Positions 24,638-34,423 of a stretch of 64,000 nucleotides of DNA are shown one piece after another (position 1 is the stretch's first letter; every line of letters begins with the position of its first letter). This DNA is from Actinomycetota bacterium. Lineage in GTDB: Bacteria > Actinomycetota > Acidimicrobiia > Acidimicrobiales > RAAP-2. Below the pieces are notes generated by a model. That model saw nothing but the letters and a program-made list of their open reading frames with translations, did not search any database and was not told where the DNA came from. The DNA is taken from positions 1 through 64,000 of the forward strand of contig JAJPJD010000006.1 in the NCBI GenBank assembly GCA_021324355.1. Direction: 5' to 3'. The position numbers and the translations under genes are program-made.

Positions 24638-25023
24638 CGGCCCGCGGGCCGGTCCTTCAGGCGCCGCAGGACTGCTTCGACCGCCTCACCCGCCGACACC
24701 GCCGGGTCGGGGGCGAAGCCCAGCCGGGGGGTCCGCTTCATCCGCAGCTGCCGCCCGATCGCCCGCTGGAGCTGGACGCGGCGCTCGGCCAGCGCCTCGG
24801 CCGCCGGCTCGCCCAGGCTGTCCAGGTACACCGTCGCCTGGGTGAGGTCTGGCGCGCTGACCACGCCGGTCACCGTGACCAGCCGGAGCCGCTCGTCGGC
24901 GTCGGCCAGCCGCTCGATCTCCACCGCCAGGACCTGACGGAGCGCCTCGTTGACCCGCAGAGTGCGCGGGAAGGGCGGGACACGCCCGGGAAAGGACCCT
25001 CGACGCTCGGGCATCGCAGGCAC
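24634..25023 (-). CDS. rbfA: Ribosome-binding factor A
   Basis: Small KH-fold 30S maturation and cold-shock factor. 129 residues from GTG at 25023; ATG at 25014 is an alternative three codons later. Family features: RVNEALRQVLAVEIERL, the strand VTVTGVVSAPDLTQATVYL, and the C-terminal helix LRMKRTPRLGFAPD. It starts six bases after the infB stop and its stop overlaps truB, in the infB-rbfA-truB unit. Confidence 0.94.
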   Translation of the reverse strand: MPAMPERRGSFPGRVPPFPRTLRVNEALRQVLAVEIERLADADERLRLVTVTGVVSAPDLTQATVYLDSLGEPAAEALAERRVQLQRAIGRQLRMKRTPRLGFAPDPAVSAGEAVEAVLRRLKDRPAGR

Positions 25024-25029
25024 CGGGCC

Positions 25030-27624
25030 TCAGGCCCTCGGGATCTCGCGCTCCTCGAAGGTCTCGATGACGTCGCCCTCCTTCAGGTCCTGGAAGTCCG
25101 AGAGGCCGATCCCGCACTCGAAGCCGGCCTGGACCTCCCGCACGTCGTCCTTGTGACGCTTGAGCGAGGCGATGGTGCCCCGCCAGATGACGACCCCCTC
25201 CCGCAGGAAACGGACCTTGGCACCCCGCCGAACGGTGCCGTGGTGCACGAAGCACCCGGCCACCGCCCCGACCCTCGGGATGCGGAAGATCTGGCGGACC
25301 TCGGCCTCCCCGGTCACCACCTCCTCGTAGGTGGGGGCGAGCATGCCCAGCATCGCCGCCTCGATGTCCTCGAGCAGCTTGTAGATGACCTCGTAGGTCC
25401 GGATCTCGACGTTGGAGGCCTCCGCCAGCTCCCGCGACCGCCGGTCCGGCCGCACGTTGAAGCCGATGATGGTCGCGTTGGACGCCTTGGCCAGGGTGAT
25501 GTCGTTCTCGCTGATCCCCCCGACCCCCCGGCGCACGAAGCTGAGCTTCACGTCGTCACGCTCGAGCTTGCGCAGGCCCTCGGTCACCGCCTCGAGCGAC
25601 CCCTGCACGTCCGCCTTGAGCACGATGTTGAGGGTCGCCGTCTCGCCCCGCTGGATCTGCTCGAACAGGTCCTCCAGCCGGGCCCCAGTGGCCGAGGGGG
25701 CTGGCAGGTGTCCGGAGAGCCGGGTCCGCTGGGCTCGGGCCTCGGCCAGGGTGCGGGCCGTGGCCAGGTCGGCCGCCGCCCGCAGCTCGTCGCCGGCCTG
25801 CGGCGGTTCGGAGAGGCCCAGCACCTGGACCGGCATGGACGGCAGCGCCTCTTTCACCTGGTCGCCGCGGTCGTCGATGAGCGCCTTCACCTTGCCCCAG
25901 GCCGAGCCGGCGACCACCGCGTCGCCGACCCGCAGGGTCCCCCGCTGAACGATCACGGTCGCGACCGGTCCCCGGCCGGTCTCGAGATTGGCCTCGAGCA
26001 CCGTGCCCCGGGCCCGGCCCTCGGGGCTGGCCCGGTACTCCTCCACCTCGGCTAACAGGATCAGCTGCTCGAGCAGGTCGTCGATGCCGGTGCCCTGGAG
26101 CGCCGAGATCTCCACCGTGATCGTGTCGCCGCCCCAGGCCTCCGGGACCAGGCCCCGGTCGGCGATCTGCTGGAGCACCCGGCCGGGGTCGGCGTTGGGC
26201 CGGTCGATCTTGTTGAGGGCGACCACGATCGGGACCCCGGCTGCCCGAGCGTGGTCGATCGCCTCGACGGTCTGCGGCATCACCCCGTCGTCGGCCGCCA
26301 CCACCAGGACCACGATGTCGGTGACCTTGGCCCCCCGGGCCCGCATGGCGGTGAACGCCTCGTGGCCTGGGGTATCGATGAAGGTCAGCAGGTGGCCGTT
26401 CCAGTTGACCTGGTAAGCGCCGATGTGCTGGGTGATCCCGCCGGCCTCGCCGGCGACCACGTTGGTCTGGCGGATCCGGTCGAGGAGCAGGGTCTTGCCG
26501 TGGTCGACGTGGCCCATGACCGTGATCACCGGCGGACGCGGCCGCAGGTCCTCCTCGGCCTCCTCGTCGTCCTCCTCGAAGAAGCGAGCCAGCAGCTCGG
26601 CCTCGGCCTCCTCGCCCGGGTCAACCAGGCGGACGTTGGCCCCCAGCTCGGCCGCGAACAGCTCGATCATCTCGTCGCTCAGCGACTGGGTGGCGGTCAC
26701 CATCTCGCCTTGGAGCAGCAGGAACCGAATGACGTCCCCGGCCGAGCGGTTGAGCTTGGGACCCAGGTCTCGAGCGGTGCAGCCCCGCTCGACGATGATC
26801 TCGCCCTCGGGGACCGGGGCAGTGGACGGCACGTACGCCGTCAGCTGGGTGGGCTCGAGCTCCTCCAGGTTGCGCCGGCGGCGCCGGGTCCGGCGCTGCG
26901 GCGGGCGGCCACCCCGTCCGAACCCTCCCCGTCCGGTCGGGGGGGCGCCGACCGGGCCCCCCGGACCGGAGCGCCGGGGGAACCCGCCCCCGGGGCGTCC
27001 GCCCGACCCGGCCCCCGGTCGCGGCGCGCCGCCACCGGGCGGGCGGCCACCGGTGCGGGACCCGTAGGCCGACCCGCTCCGCGGCGGGGTGGGCGGCGAG
27101 GGCCGTCGTCCCCCCATGCCCGGCGGCGGTGGGATGGGGCGGCCCGACGGCGACAGCGGCGGGCGCACCGGCGGCGGCGGGATGGGGCGGCCCGACGGCG
27201 ACAGCGGCGGGCGAGGGGGGCGGGGCCGTGGCTCGGGTCGCACCCCGGGGTCGGCGGTCGGCGGGGGCCCGGCGGCGGCCGGGCGGGGAGCGGCCGGAGC
27301 CGGAGGCGGCGACGGCCGGGCCGGGGCCGGGCGTGCGCTCGAGACCAGCCGGGGCCGGGGCGGGGAGGGCTCGGGTGCTGGCGGCGGGGTTGGGCGGGCT
27401 GCCGGCTGAGGCGGGGGGGCCGGGGCCTCTGCCTCGGCTGCCTCGGCCGGCCGGCGGAGCCCCTCGGCGTCGGCCTTGCGCCGGACCCGGTCAGCCTGGG
27501 CGTCCTCGATCGACGACGAGTGGCTCTTCACCCCGATGCCGAGCGACAGGCACAGGTCGAGCGCCTCTTTGTTCGTCAGCCCGAGCTCACGGGCCAGCTC
27601 GTACACGCGGATCTTCGCTGCCAA
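25030..27624 (-). CDS. infB: Translation initiation factor IF-2
   Basis: GTPase that places initiator tRNA on the 30S subunit. About 864 residues from a TTG at 27624, chosen because homologues begin with [14 protein letters not shown]; the frame stays open upstream but without family-like sequence. An N-terminal helical IF2-N domain is followed by a roughly 200-residue Pro/Arg/Gly-rich disordered stretch with a near-exact 16-residue tandem repeat. The G domain has GHVDHGKT near residue 371, DTPGHEAF and ALNKID, followed by domains II-IV. It opens the infB-rbfA-truB-ribF run. Unusually, a solute-binding protein gene separates it from rnpM-nusA. Confidence 0.96.
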   Translation of the reverse strand: MAAKIRVYELARELGLTNKEALDLCLSLGIGVKSHSSSIEDAQADRVRRKADAEGLRRPAEAAEAEAPAPPPQPAARPTPPPAPEPSPPRPRLVSSARPAPARPSPPPAPAAPRPAAAGPPPTADPGVRPEPRPRPPRPPLSPSGRPIPPPPVRPPLSPSGRPIPPPPGMGGRRPSPPTPPRSGSAYGSRTGGRPPGGGAPRPGAGSGGRPGGGFPRRSGPGGPVGAPPTGRGGFGRGGRPPQRRTRRRRRNLEELEPTQLTAYVPSTAPVPEGEIIVERGCTARDLGPKLNRSAGDVIRFLLLQGEMVTATQSLSDEMIELFAAELGANVRLVDPGEEAEAELLARFFEEDDEEAEEDLRPRPPVITVMGHVDHGKTLLLDRIRQTNVVAGEAGGITQHIGAYQVNWNGHLLTFIDTPGHEAFTAMRARGAKVTDIVVLVVAADDGVMPQTVEAIDHARAAGVPIVVALNKIDRPNADPGRVLQQIADRGLVPEAWGGDTITVEISALQGTGIDDLLEQLILLAEVEEYRASPEGRARGTVLEANLETGRGPVATVIVQRGTLRVGDAVVAGSAWGKVKALIDDRGDQVKEALPSMPVQVLGLSEPPQAGDELRAAADLATARTLAEARAQRTRLSGHLPAPSATGARLEDLFEQIQRGETATLNIVLKADVQGSLEAVTEGLRKLERDDVKLSFVRRGVGGISENDITLAKASNATIIGFNVRPDRRSRELAEASNVEIRTYEVIYKLLEDIEAAMLGMLAPTYEEVVTGEAEVRQIFRIPRVGAVAGCFVHHGTVRRGAKVRFLREGVVIWRGTIASLKRHKDDVREVQAGFECGIGLSDFQDLKEGDVIETFEEREIPRA
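27131..27213 (-). repeat. 48-bp tandem duplication within infB linker
   Basis: Two copies of a stretch starting GGGATGGGGCGGCCCGACGG begin 48 bases apart (27131 and 27179) and are identical over about 35 bases. They encode two copies of [14 protein letters not shown] in the disordered linker of IF-2. In-frame expansion by slippage is likely. Confidence 0.8.
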
Positions 27625-27784
27625 CGGTGTCTTCGCTCTCGCGTTCTTCCTGGGTGTGGGTCGGAGGTCGTCCGGCACGTGCGCCGACCCGGCCGCTCGC
27701 AGGTCATTGTCCCACAACAGCAGGCCGGGCCCGGCCGGGCGCGCCCTCGGCGTCGTCTCCGAGGCTACCGAGCCGGCGGAGGGG

Positions 27785-29611
27785 TCAACCTCCGGCCGCC
27801 CCCGGCGGTGCCGCCGAGGGCTCGATCCACAGGTCGGTCGGATCGACCCCGGCGATGGCCGCCAGGTAGCGGGCGTGGACCACGTCGGCCCCGACGAGCT
27901 GGGGGACCGCCTGGGTGAGGAGCGGAACCCAGGCCGGGTCACGCTCGGTCGCCTGGACGTCGGCTCGCTCCCAGTCGGCCGCGGCCTGCCGGGCGCTGGC
28001 CGCGGCCTCGGCCGCGCTGACCGCCCGATCGACCACCGGGTCGTCGTAGCCGCCGTAGTTCGTGGGTCCGGCCAGCGGGCCGCGCCCGCAGAGGAGGGGC
28101 CCCAGGTAGCTGGCGGCGTCGTTGCCAGGCCAGTCCGGGTACCAGGTGGCCAGCGCGACGTCCCACTGGCTGCGCTCGGCCGGGCTCTCCAAGACGCCGA
28201 CCTCGGCCCCCCAGCTGGGCTGCTCGGCGAGGCGGAGGGTGACCCCACCGTTGGCCATCTCGGCCACGAGCGCGGAGGCCTGGGCGGGCATCGGGGCGTC
28301 GCCGTCGTCGAGGAGCGTGAGGGTGAGGCCGTGGGGGTAGCCGGCGGCCGCGAGCATCGACCGGCACCGGGCCGGGTCACCGTTCCCGTGGGGTGTCGGG
28401 AAGGGGTGGAGCGGGCGGGAGCCGACCGAGACGGTGGGCGGCAGGACCTGGTCCAGTGGCCGGTCGAGCCCGGGGCCGCCGCTCACCTGGACCAGCTGGC
28501 GCCGGTCCACGCAGTACTGGAGCGCCCGCCTGACTGCGACCCGAGCCAGCGCACCGTGGTCGGCCCGGGAGCGCAGGTTGAAGACCAGGTAGGTGATCGC
28601 GCCGGAGAACGGCGCCAGCACTCGGAGGCCGGCGACCGGGGCCGCCGCCTCGGTCACGCCCCACCCGAGGTCGGCCTGCCCGCTTGCCAGCTGCTGGACC
28701 ACCGCAGCCGGGTCTTCCGCTTCGGTGACCGACACTGTGGCGACGTACTGGTGGCGGATGGGGTCGGTCCGCTGCTGCCACGCCGGGTTGGGGACGAAGG
28801 TGTCGCCGACCCCGGGAATGGAGGACGCAACCGTGTAGGGGCCGTCGGAGATGAGGTGCTGTGCCTCGTCGAGTGATCCGGGAAGCGCAGAGAGCGCCTC
28901 GACTGGCACCGGCGAGCTCATCGGCAGCGCCAGGACATCGAGGAAGGTGCTCGAGGGGTGCAGGAGCCGGAACACCACCGTGCGGGCGCTCGGGGTCGAG
29001 ATCCCGGTGACCCGGTGGGTGGCGAGGAACGCAGCGATCGCCGCGACCTGACCGGCGGGGTCCGGCGGCAGGCGCAGCGTCTCGAACGCCCGACAGAAGG
29101 CGGCCATCCCCTGGATGACACCGGTCCAGTACCCGAGCTCGGGGGCCGGCACCACCGGGTTGCACAGCCGCTCGATCCCGCGCTGTGCGTCGGTCGAGGT
29201 CACCTGGCGGGGCCCGGTCGGTGCGTCCCAGTCGGCCCCCCGCCGAATGGTGAAGGTGTACGTCAGTCCGTCGGGGCTCACCGCGACGGTGGCCAGGTCC
29301 CCCACTGGGCCGGAGAAGGCCGACCCGGCAGCCGCCGGCCGGAAGGACACCAGCTGGCGGCTGACCAGGCGCAGCAGGGCGCTGGTCTCGGTGTACTCGG
29401 CGCAGCAGGTGTCGAGCGGGCCCAGCTCGCCGGTGGCCGCGATCCGCAGCGTGCCGGTCGGGACGGCCGGCGGTGCCGGCCCGGCGCCGGCCGCGTCCGC
29501 CCCCACCGCGGGCACCCACAGGACCGCGACGAGGACCAGCGGGGCCACGGCCACGAGGCCGGCTCGCGGTCCCCGGCCCCGCCGAGGGGGCGCCGAACGA
29601 CCGCCGGTCAG
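27785..29611 (-). CDS. Family 5 extracellular solute-binding protein (peptide/nickel type)
   Basis: About 608 residues, a secreted substrate-binding protein of the SBP_bac_5 type. Features: LRIAATGELGPLDTCC near the mature N-terminus, GLTYTFTIRRGADWD, VRRALQYCVDRRQLV and the C-terminal TWYPDWPGNDAASYLG. A Sec signal peptide is visible (RRGRGPR, hydrophobic VAVAPLVLVAVLWV, AVGADA), with no lipobox cysteine. The start is uncertain: a CTG at 29611 overlapping the rnpM stop (GGGAG eight bases upstream) gives the full basic n-region; GTG at 29554 is the next option. No permease or ATPase genes are nearby, so it is an orphan inserted between rnpM and infB. Confidence 0.85.
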   Translation of the reverse strand: MTGGRSAPPRRGRGPRAGLVAVAPLVLVAVLWVPAVGADAAGAGPAPPAVPTGTLRIAATGELGPLDTCCAEYTETSALLRLVSRQLVSFRPAAAGSAFSGPVGDLATVAVSPDGLTYTFTIRRGADWDAPTGPRQVTSTDAQRGIERLCNPVVPAPELGYWTGVIQGMAAFCRAFETLRLPPDPAGQVAAIAAFLATHRVTGISTPSARTVVFRLLHPSSTFLDVLALPMSSPVPVEALSALPGSLDEAQHLISDGPYTVASSIPGVGDTFVPNPAWQQRTDPIRHQYVATVSVTEAEDPAAVVQQLASGQADLGWGVTEAAAPVAGLRVLAPFSGAITYLVFNLRSRADHGALARVAVRRALQYCVDRRQLVQVSGGPGLDRPLDQVLPPTVSVGSRPLHPFPTPHGNGDPARCRSMLAAAGYPHGLTLTLLDDGDAPMPAQASALVAEMANGGVTLRLAEQPSWGAEVGVLESPAERSQWDVALATWYPDWPGNDAASYLGPLLCGRGPLAGPTNYGGYDDPVVDRAVSAAEAAASARQAAADWERADVQATERDPAWVPLLTQAVPQLVGADVVHARYLAAIAGVDPTDLWIEPSAAPPGAAGG

Positions 29612-29845
29612 CCGAACAGCTCCCGTTGCAGGCCGACCAGGTCGCGGTCGCTCAGCTGGTCGCGCAGCGCCCGGCCCAACCGCCCGCCGCGAGCCGCCCG
29701 GTCGAAGCACTCCGGCGAGCCGGCGCACAGCCATGCCCCGCGGCCGGGGCCGGGGCCTAGCGCCAAGGCACCCTGGCGACGCGACACCCGGACCAGCGCG
29801 CGGATCGGGGCCCGCCGACGGCACCCGACGCAGGTGCGGACCGGC

Positions 29846-29865
<20 letters not shown>
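29608..29865 (-). CDS. rnpM: YlxR/RnpM-family RNA-binding protein
   Basis: 85 residues from a GTG at 29865 that overlaps the nusA end by 20 bases. Contains the DUF448 signatures RTCVGCRRRAPIRALVRV and GPGRGAWLCAGSPECFDRA, with paired cysteines, followed by a basic helix. YlxR-type proteins bind RNA; in Bacillus the protein modulates RNase P. The nusA-rnpM-infB order is nearly universal in Gram-positive bacteria, though here a solute-binding protein gene follows before infB. Confidence 0.9.
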
Positions 29866-31029
<1,164 letters not shown>

Positions 31030-31033
<4 letters not shown>

Positions 31034-31539
31034 GATCTGGACCGTTCTCTCCTGCCGGCGCGGGCCGCCGGGGTGGCGGCGCCCTGGGGCTTCCACTCGA
31101 ACACGGTCCGGGCTCGCTCGATCTGCGAGTAGGCCAGGCGCACCGACCCGTCGGGGATCTCCGGACCCTCCACGGTGCAGCCGGCCTCGTCGGCCGACGC
31201 CAGCACCCCCCGGAGCCGCCGGGTGAGGCCCGCGTCGGGGCGGGTGCGGACGCTCACCACCTCCCCAACCGCCCGCGCGAACTGGGCCGCGGTGCGCAAG
31301 GGGCGCTCGAGCCCCGGGCTCGATACCTCGAGGGTGTAGGGACCCGGGAACGGGTCGAGCCGGTCGAGGGCCCGGGACAGCGCCTGGTTGGCCCGCGCCA
31401 GCGTGTCGAGGTCCACCCCGCCGGGGCGGTCCACTGTCACCTGGACCTGGGAGCGGCCCACCACCAGGTCGACCAACTCCAAGCCGGAGGACTCGAGCAC
31501 CGGTGACAGCGCGTCGGCCAGCTGCCGGGTCACGTCCAC
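31030..31539 (-). CDS. rimP: Ribosome maturation factor RimP
   Basis: Assists 30S assembly. 169 residues from the GTG at 31539, chosen because AGGAGG lies five bases upstream; GTG at 31533 is two codons later. Family features: SSGLELVDLVVGRSQVQVTVD, then the conserved PYTLEVSSPGLERPL, and a C-terminal SH3-like strand region (SQIERARTVFEW). First gene of the rimP-nusA-rnpM operon. Confidence 0.95.
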
Positions 31540-31604
31540 TGCCACCTCCTCTCCGTGCTGCTGGTCTGCCCCTTCCCCCGAGGCCGCCGTCCTGCGGACC
31601 GGAC

Positions 31605-31637
31605 CGCAAAATGAAAGCGTGGGCCGCGGCCCACGCT
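31605..31637 (-). terminator. Intrinsic terminator or attenuator ahead of rimP
   Basis: A perfect self-complementary 22-base sequence (31616-31637, centred on CGCG) is followed on the minus strand by TTTCATTTTGC. This is the best U-tract hairpin in the window. It lies after proS but also downstream of the extended -10 at 31674-31682, so it can end proS transcripts and also interrupt the leader of rimP-nusA. A second small hairpin (GGTCCC-5-GGGACC, 31644-31660) precedes it in the leader. Confidence 0.75.
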
Positions 31638-31673
31638 CCACGAGGTCCCGTTGGGGGACCGGACAGCCGCCGA

Positions 31674-31682
31674 ATTATACCA
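31674..31682 (-). promoter_or_regulatory. Consensus extended -10 promoter for rimP-nusA-rnpM
   Basis: TGG-TATAAT on the minus strand (hexamer 31679-31674), a full consensus extended -10, lies just inside and after the last codons of proS. The predicted start is near 31667, giving a leader of about 125 bases that contains the hairpin and U-tract at 31605-31637. Confidence 0.65.
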
Positions 31683-31683
31683 G

Positions 31684-33096
31684 TCAGTAGGCTCTACCGA
31701 CCACGGCAACCAGGTCGTCGCCGTCGTCCGGTGCGAGCGACCCGTCGTCCCGCTGCAGGCAGCGCACGGTCACCCCGGCCTCGGCCAGCCGGTCCTCCCC
31801 GCCGGCGTCGAGCGAGGCCGCCGGCAACACTGCGAACCCCGATGCCGCCGCCTCGATGGCCTCCGCCACCGTGGCCACTCGGCGCAGCCGGGCCTCCCGG
31901 AAGGCCAGGGCCTCCTGGTAGAGGCGGCGAGCGGTCGTGTCCAGGGCCTCGACGACCGCGTCGGCCAGGCCCGCCAGCGCGACCGGCGTCTTGGCCCGGT
32001 CGTGCCTGGTCACCAAGATCGCGGTGCCCTCGGCGACCTCACGCGGCCCCAGCTCGACCCGGACCGGCACGCCCTTGCGCTCCCAGTCGATGGCCCGCCG
32101 GCCGAAGGACGGCTCTGCCCGGTCGTCGAGGTGAACCCGGAGCCCCCGGCTCGCCAGGTCGTCGGCCACCGCGGCGGCCGCCTTCCCGGTCGACTCCCCT
32201 GCCCGGACCACCATGACCACCACGTGGCGGGGGGCCAGCGCCGGCGGGAGGCGGAGCCCGTAGTCATCTCCGTGGACCATGATCAACCCCCCGACCAGCC
32301 TGGTGCTCACGCCCCAGGAGGTCTGGAACACGTAGCGGGTCGCGCCGGTCGGGTCCGAGAAGGTGGTGCCGAAGGCCCGAGCGAAGTTGTCCCCCAGCTC
32401 GTGGCTGGTCCCGAGCTGGAGGGCCTTGCCGTCGCCCATCATCCCTTCGCAGGTCCACGTCCGCACCGCGCCGGCGAACCGCTCGCGCGCCGTCTTGTGC
32501 CCGACCAGTGTCGGGATGCCCATGACCCCCTCGGTGACGTCCCGGTAGACGTCCTCCAGGATGCGCACCGCGTAGGCGCTGGCCTCGGCCTCGGTAGCGT
32601 GCGCGGTGTGGCCCTCCTGCCACAAGAACTCGCTCGTCCGCAGGAACAGCCGGGTCCGCAGCTCCCAGCGGACCACGTTGGACCACTGGTTGATCAACAA
32701 CGGCAGGTCCCGGTGGCTGTGGATCCATTTGGCGAAGAAGTGGTTGACCACGGTCTCCGAGGTCGGCCGGACCACCACCGGCTCCTCCAGCGGCGCACCC
32801 CCACCGTGGGTCACCACCCACAGCTCGGGCTTGAACCCCTCGACGTGGGACGCCTCCAGCTGCAAGAACTGCTCGGGGATGAACAGCGGGAAGTAGGCGT
32901 TCTGCGCCCCGGCCGCCTTGATCCGCCGGTCGAGCTCTGACTGGAGCAGCTCCCAGATCGCAAAGCCCCAGGGCCGGATGACCATGGTGCCGCGCACCGG
33001 CCCGTTCTCGGCCAGCTCGGCCTGGGCCACCACCTCCTGGTACCAGCGGGGGAAGTCGGCGGCGCGAGGGGTCAGCGCCCCAGAGTCCTGTGCCAC
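31684..33096 (-). CDS. proS: Prolyl-tRNA synthetase, archaeal/eukaryotic type
   Basis: Charges tRNA-Pro. 470 residues from GTG at 33096, placed 7 bases after a TAGCGT hexamer; GTG at 33105 would overlap that element. It is the short form without the bacterial editing insertion. Class II motifs are visible: VIRPWGFAIWELLQ, the PTSETVV segment, WELRTRLFLRTSEFLWQEGH, and GTSHELGDNFARAFGTTF leading to TSWGVSTR. The anticodon domain contains GVPVRVELGPREV. The protein ends in GRAY, the C-terminal tyrosine characteristic of the archaeal/eukaryotic type. Many actinobacteria (for example mycobacteria) instead use the longer bacterial type, so this form is a lineage marker. Confidence 0.95.
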   Translation of the reverse strand: MAQDSGALTPRAADFPRWYQEVVAQAELAENGPVRGTMVIRPWGFAIWELLQSELDRRIKAAGAQNAYFPLFIPEQFLQLEASHVEGFKPELWVVTHGGGAPLEEPVVVRPTSETVVNHFFAKWIHSHRDLPLLINQWSNVVRWELRTRLFLRTSEFLWQEGHTAHATEAEASAYAVRILEDVYRDVTEGVMGIPTLVGHKTARERFAGAVRTWTCEGMMGDGKALQLGTSHELGDNFARAFGTTFSDPTGATRYVFQTSWGVSTRLVGGLIMVHGDDYGLRLPPALAPRHVVVMVVRAGESTGKAAAAVADDLASRGLRVHLDDRAEPSFGRRAIDWERKGVPVRVELGPREVAEGTAILVTRHDRAKTPVALAGLADAVVEALDTTARRLYQEALAFREARLRRVATVAEAIEAAASGFAVLPAASLDAGGEDRLAEAGVTVRCLQRDDGSLAPDDGDDLVAVVGRAY

Positions 33097-33103
33097 GGTG
33101 CCC

Positions 33104-33109
33104 ACGCTA
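33104..33109 (-). promoter_or_regulatory. -10 element for leaderless proS mRNA
   Basis: TAGCGT on the minus strand ends 7 bases before GTG 33096. The same CGTAGCGT string occurs at the matching position before xerC. Confidence 0.5.
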
Positions 33110-33145
33110 CGCGACCGCCCCGGCGGCAGCCGCCGTCGGGGCCGC

Positions 33146-34381
33146 CTAGTCGCCGTCGCGAACCCGCCGCCGGATCCGCTCGATCCGCTGGCCCGAGGCG
33201 TTGGGGTCGGAGCCGCCCTCCGCCAGCAGGGCCTGGCGGTCGGCCTCGGCCTCGGCCGCGGCCGACCGGTCGGCGGCGGCCAGTCGAGCCTCCACCCCCT
33301 CGGCCACCAGCCGCTCGGCTTCTGCCACCAGCTGGGAGACCATCTCGTCCTCGGGCACCACCCGGACGATCTCTCCCCGAATGAACAGGTGGCCCTTGTG
33401 CTTGCCGGCCGCGATCCCGAGGTCGGCTCCCCGGGCCTCCCCCGGGCCGTTCACCACGCACCCCATGACTGCGACCTGGATCGGAAGGTTCCGCTCCTCG
33501 AGCGCCGCCTGGGCGGCCTGGGCCACCGCGATCACGTCCACCTGGGCTCGGCCGCACGACGGACACGCGATGAGGTCGAGGCCTTTGCGCTCCCGCAGCC
33601 CCAGGGCCTCGAGCAGCTGGCGACCGGCCCGGGCCTCCTCGACCGGGTCGGCGGTGAGCGAGTACCGGATGGTGTCGCCGATCCCCTCGGCCAGCAGGGT
33701 GGCGATGCCGGCCGTGCCCTTCACCAAGCCGGCCGGCGGCGGGCCGGCCTCGGTGACCCCGAGGTGCAAGGGGTGGTCGAAGGTCTCCGAGGCCAGCCGG
33801 TAGGCAGCGATCATGAGGGCCACCGAGGACGCCTTCACCGAGATCTTCACGTCCTCGAAGCCGACCTCGGCGAAGTACTCGAGCTCCCGGCGGGCCGACT
33901 CCACCATGGCCTCGGGGGTCACGCCGCCGTAGCGCTCGTAGAGCTCCTTGTCGAGCGAGCCGGCGTTGACCCCGATCCGGATGGGCACGCCGCGGTCCTT
34001 CGCCTCGCGGGCCACCGTCTTGATCTCGGACTCCTTGCGCAGGTTGCCCGGGTTGAGCCGCAGGCCGTGGACGCCCGCCTCCAGCGCGGCCAGGGCCATG
34101 GCGTGGTGGAAGTGGATGTCGGCCACGATCGGCACCGGCGAGCGCGGCACGATCTGGGCCAGCCCCTCGGCCGCCGCCTCCTCATTGCAGGTGCAGCGCA
34201 CGATGTCGGCGCCGGCCGCCGCCAGCTCGTAGATCTGGGCCAGCGTGCCCTCGACGTCGGCGGTCTTGGTGGTGGTCATCGACTGGACCGAGATCGGCGC
34301 GCCACCCCCGATGGGGACGCTGCCCACGTGGATCTGGCGAGTCGGGCGCCTCGGACTGAGCAGGCCGGCGGAGGGTTCCAC
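33146..34381 (-). CDS. ispG: 4-hydroxy-3-methylbut-2-enyl diphosphate synthase (IspG/GcpE)
   Basis: Iron-sulfur enzyme that reductively opens the cyclodiphosphate in the MEP isoprenoid pathway. 411 residues: TIM barrel (VGSVPIGGGAPISVQSMTTT, LRLNPGN) and a C-terminal 4Fe-4S domain. The cluster ligands are C273 and C276 (ACPSCGR), C308 (MGCVVNGPGE) and the following glutamate. An extra Ala/Glu-rich helix of about 60 residues follows. The GTG start at 34381 is the first possible one, but the purine-rich GGAGGC abuts it, so initiation may be weak. It lies downstream of dxr-rseP, as in many actinobacteria. Confidence 0.95.
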   Translation of the reverse strand: MEPSAGLLSPRRPTRQIHVGSVPIGGGAPISVQSMTTTKTADVEGTLAQIYELAAAGADIVRCTCNEEAAAEGLAQIVPRSPVPIVADIHFHHAMALAALEAGVHGLRLNPGNLRKESEIKTVAREAKDRGVPIRIGVNAGSLDKELYERYGGVTPEAMVESARRELEYFAEVGFEDVKISVKASSVALMIAAYRLASETFDHPLHLGVTEAGPPPAGLVKGTAGIATLLAEGIGDTIRYSLTADPVEEARAGRQLLEALGLRERKGLDLIACPSCGRAQVDVIAVAQAAQAALEERNLPIQVAVMGCVVNGPGEARGADLGIAAGKHKGHLFIRGEIVRVVPEDEMVSQLVAEAERLVAEGVEARLAAADRSAAAEAEADRQALLAEGGSDPNASGQRIERIRRRVRDGD

Positions 34382-34423
34382 GCCTCCATTGTGCCCTGCC
34401 GGGCCCGCTGGCGGCGCGCCGGC

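Noticed and set aside
27000-27420. Repetitive GC-rich stretch considered as a CRISPR or repeat array
   Set aside because: It encodes the Pro/Arg/Gly linker of IF-2; only one in-frame 48-base duplication is present, with no spacer structure.
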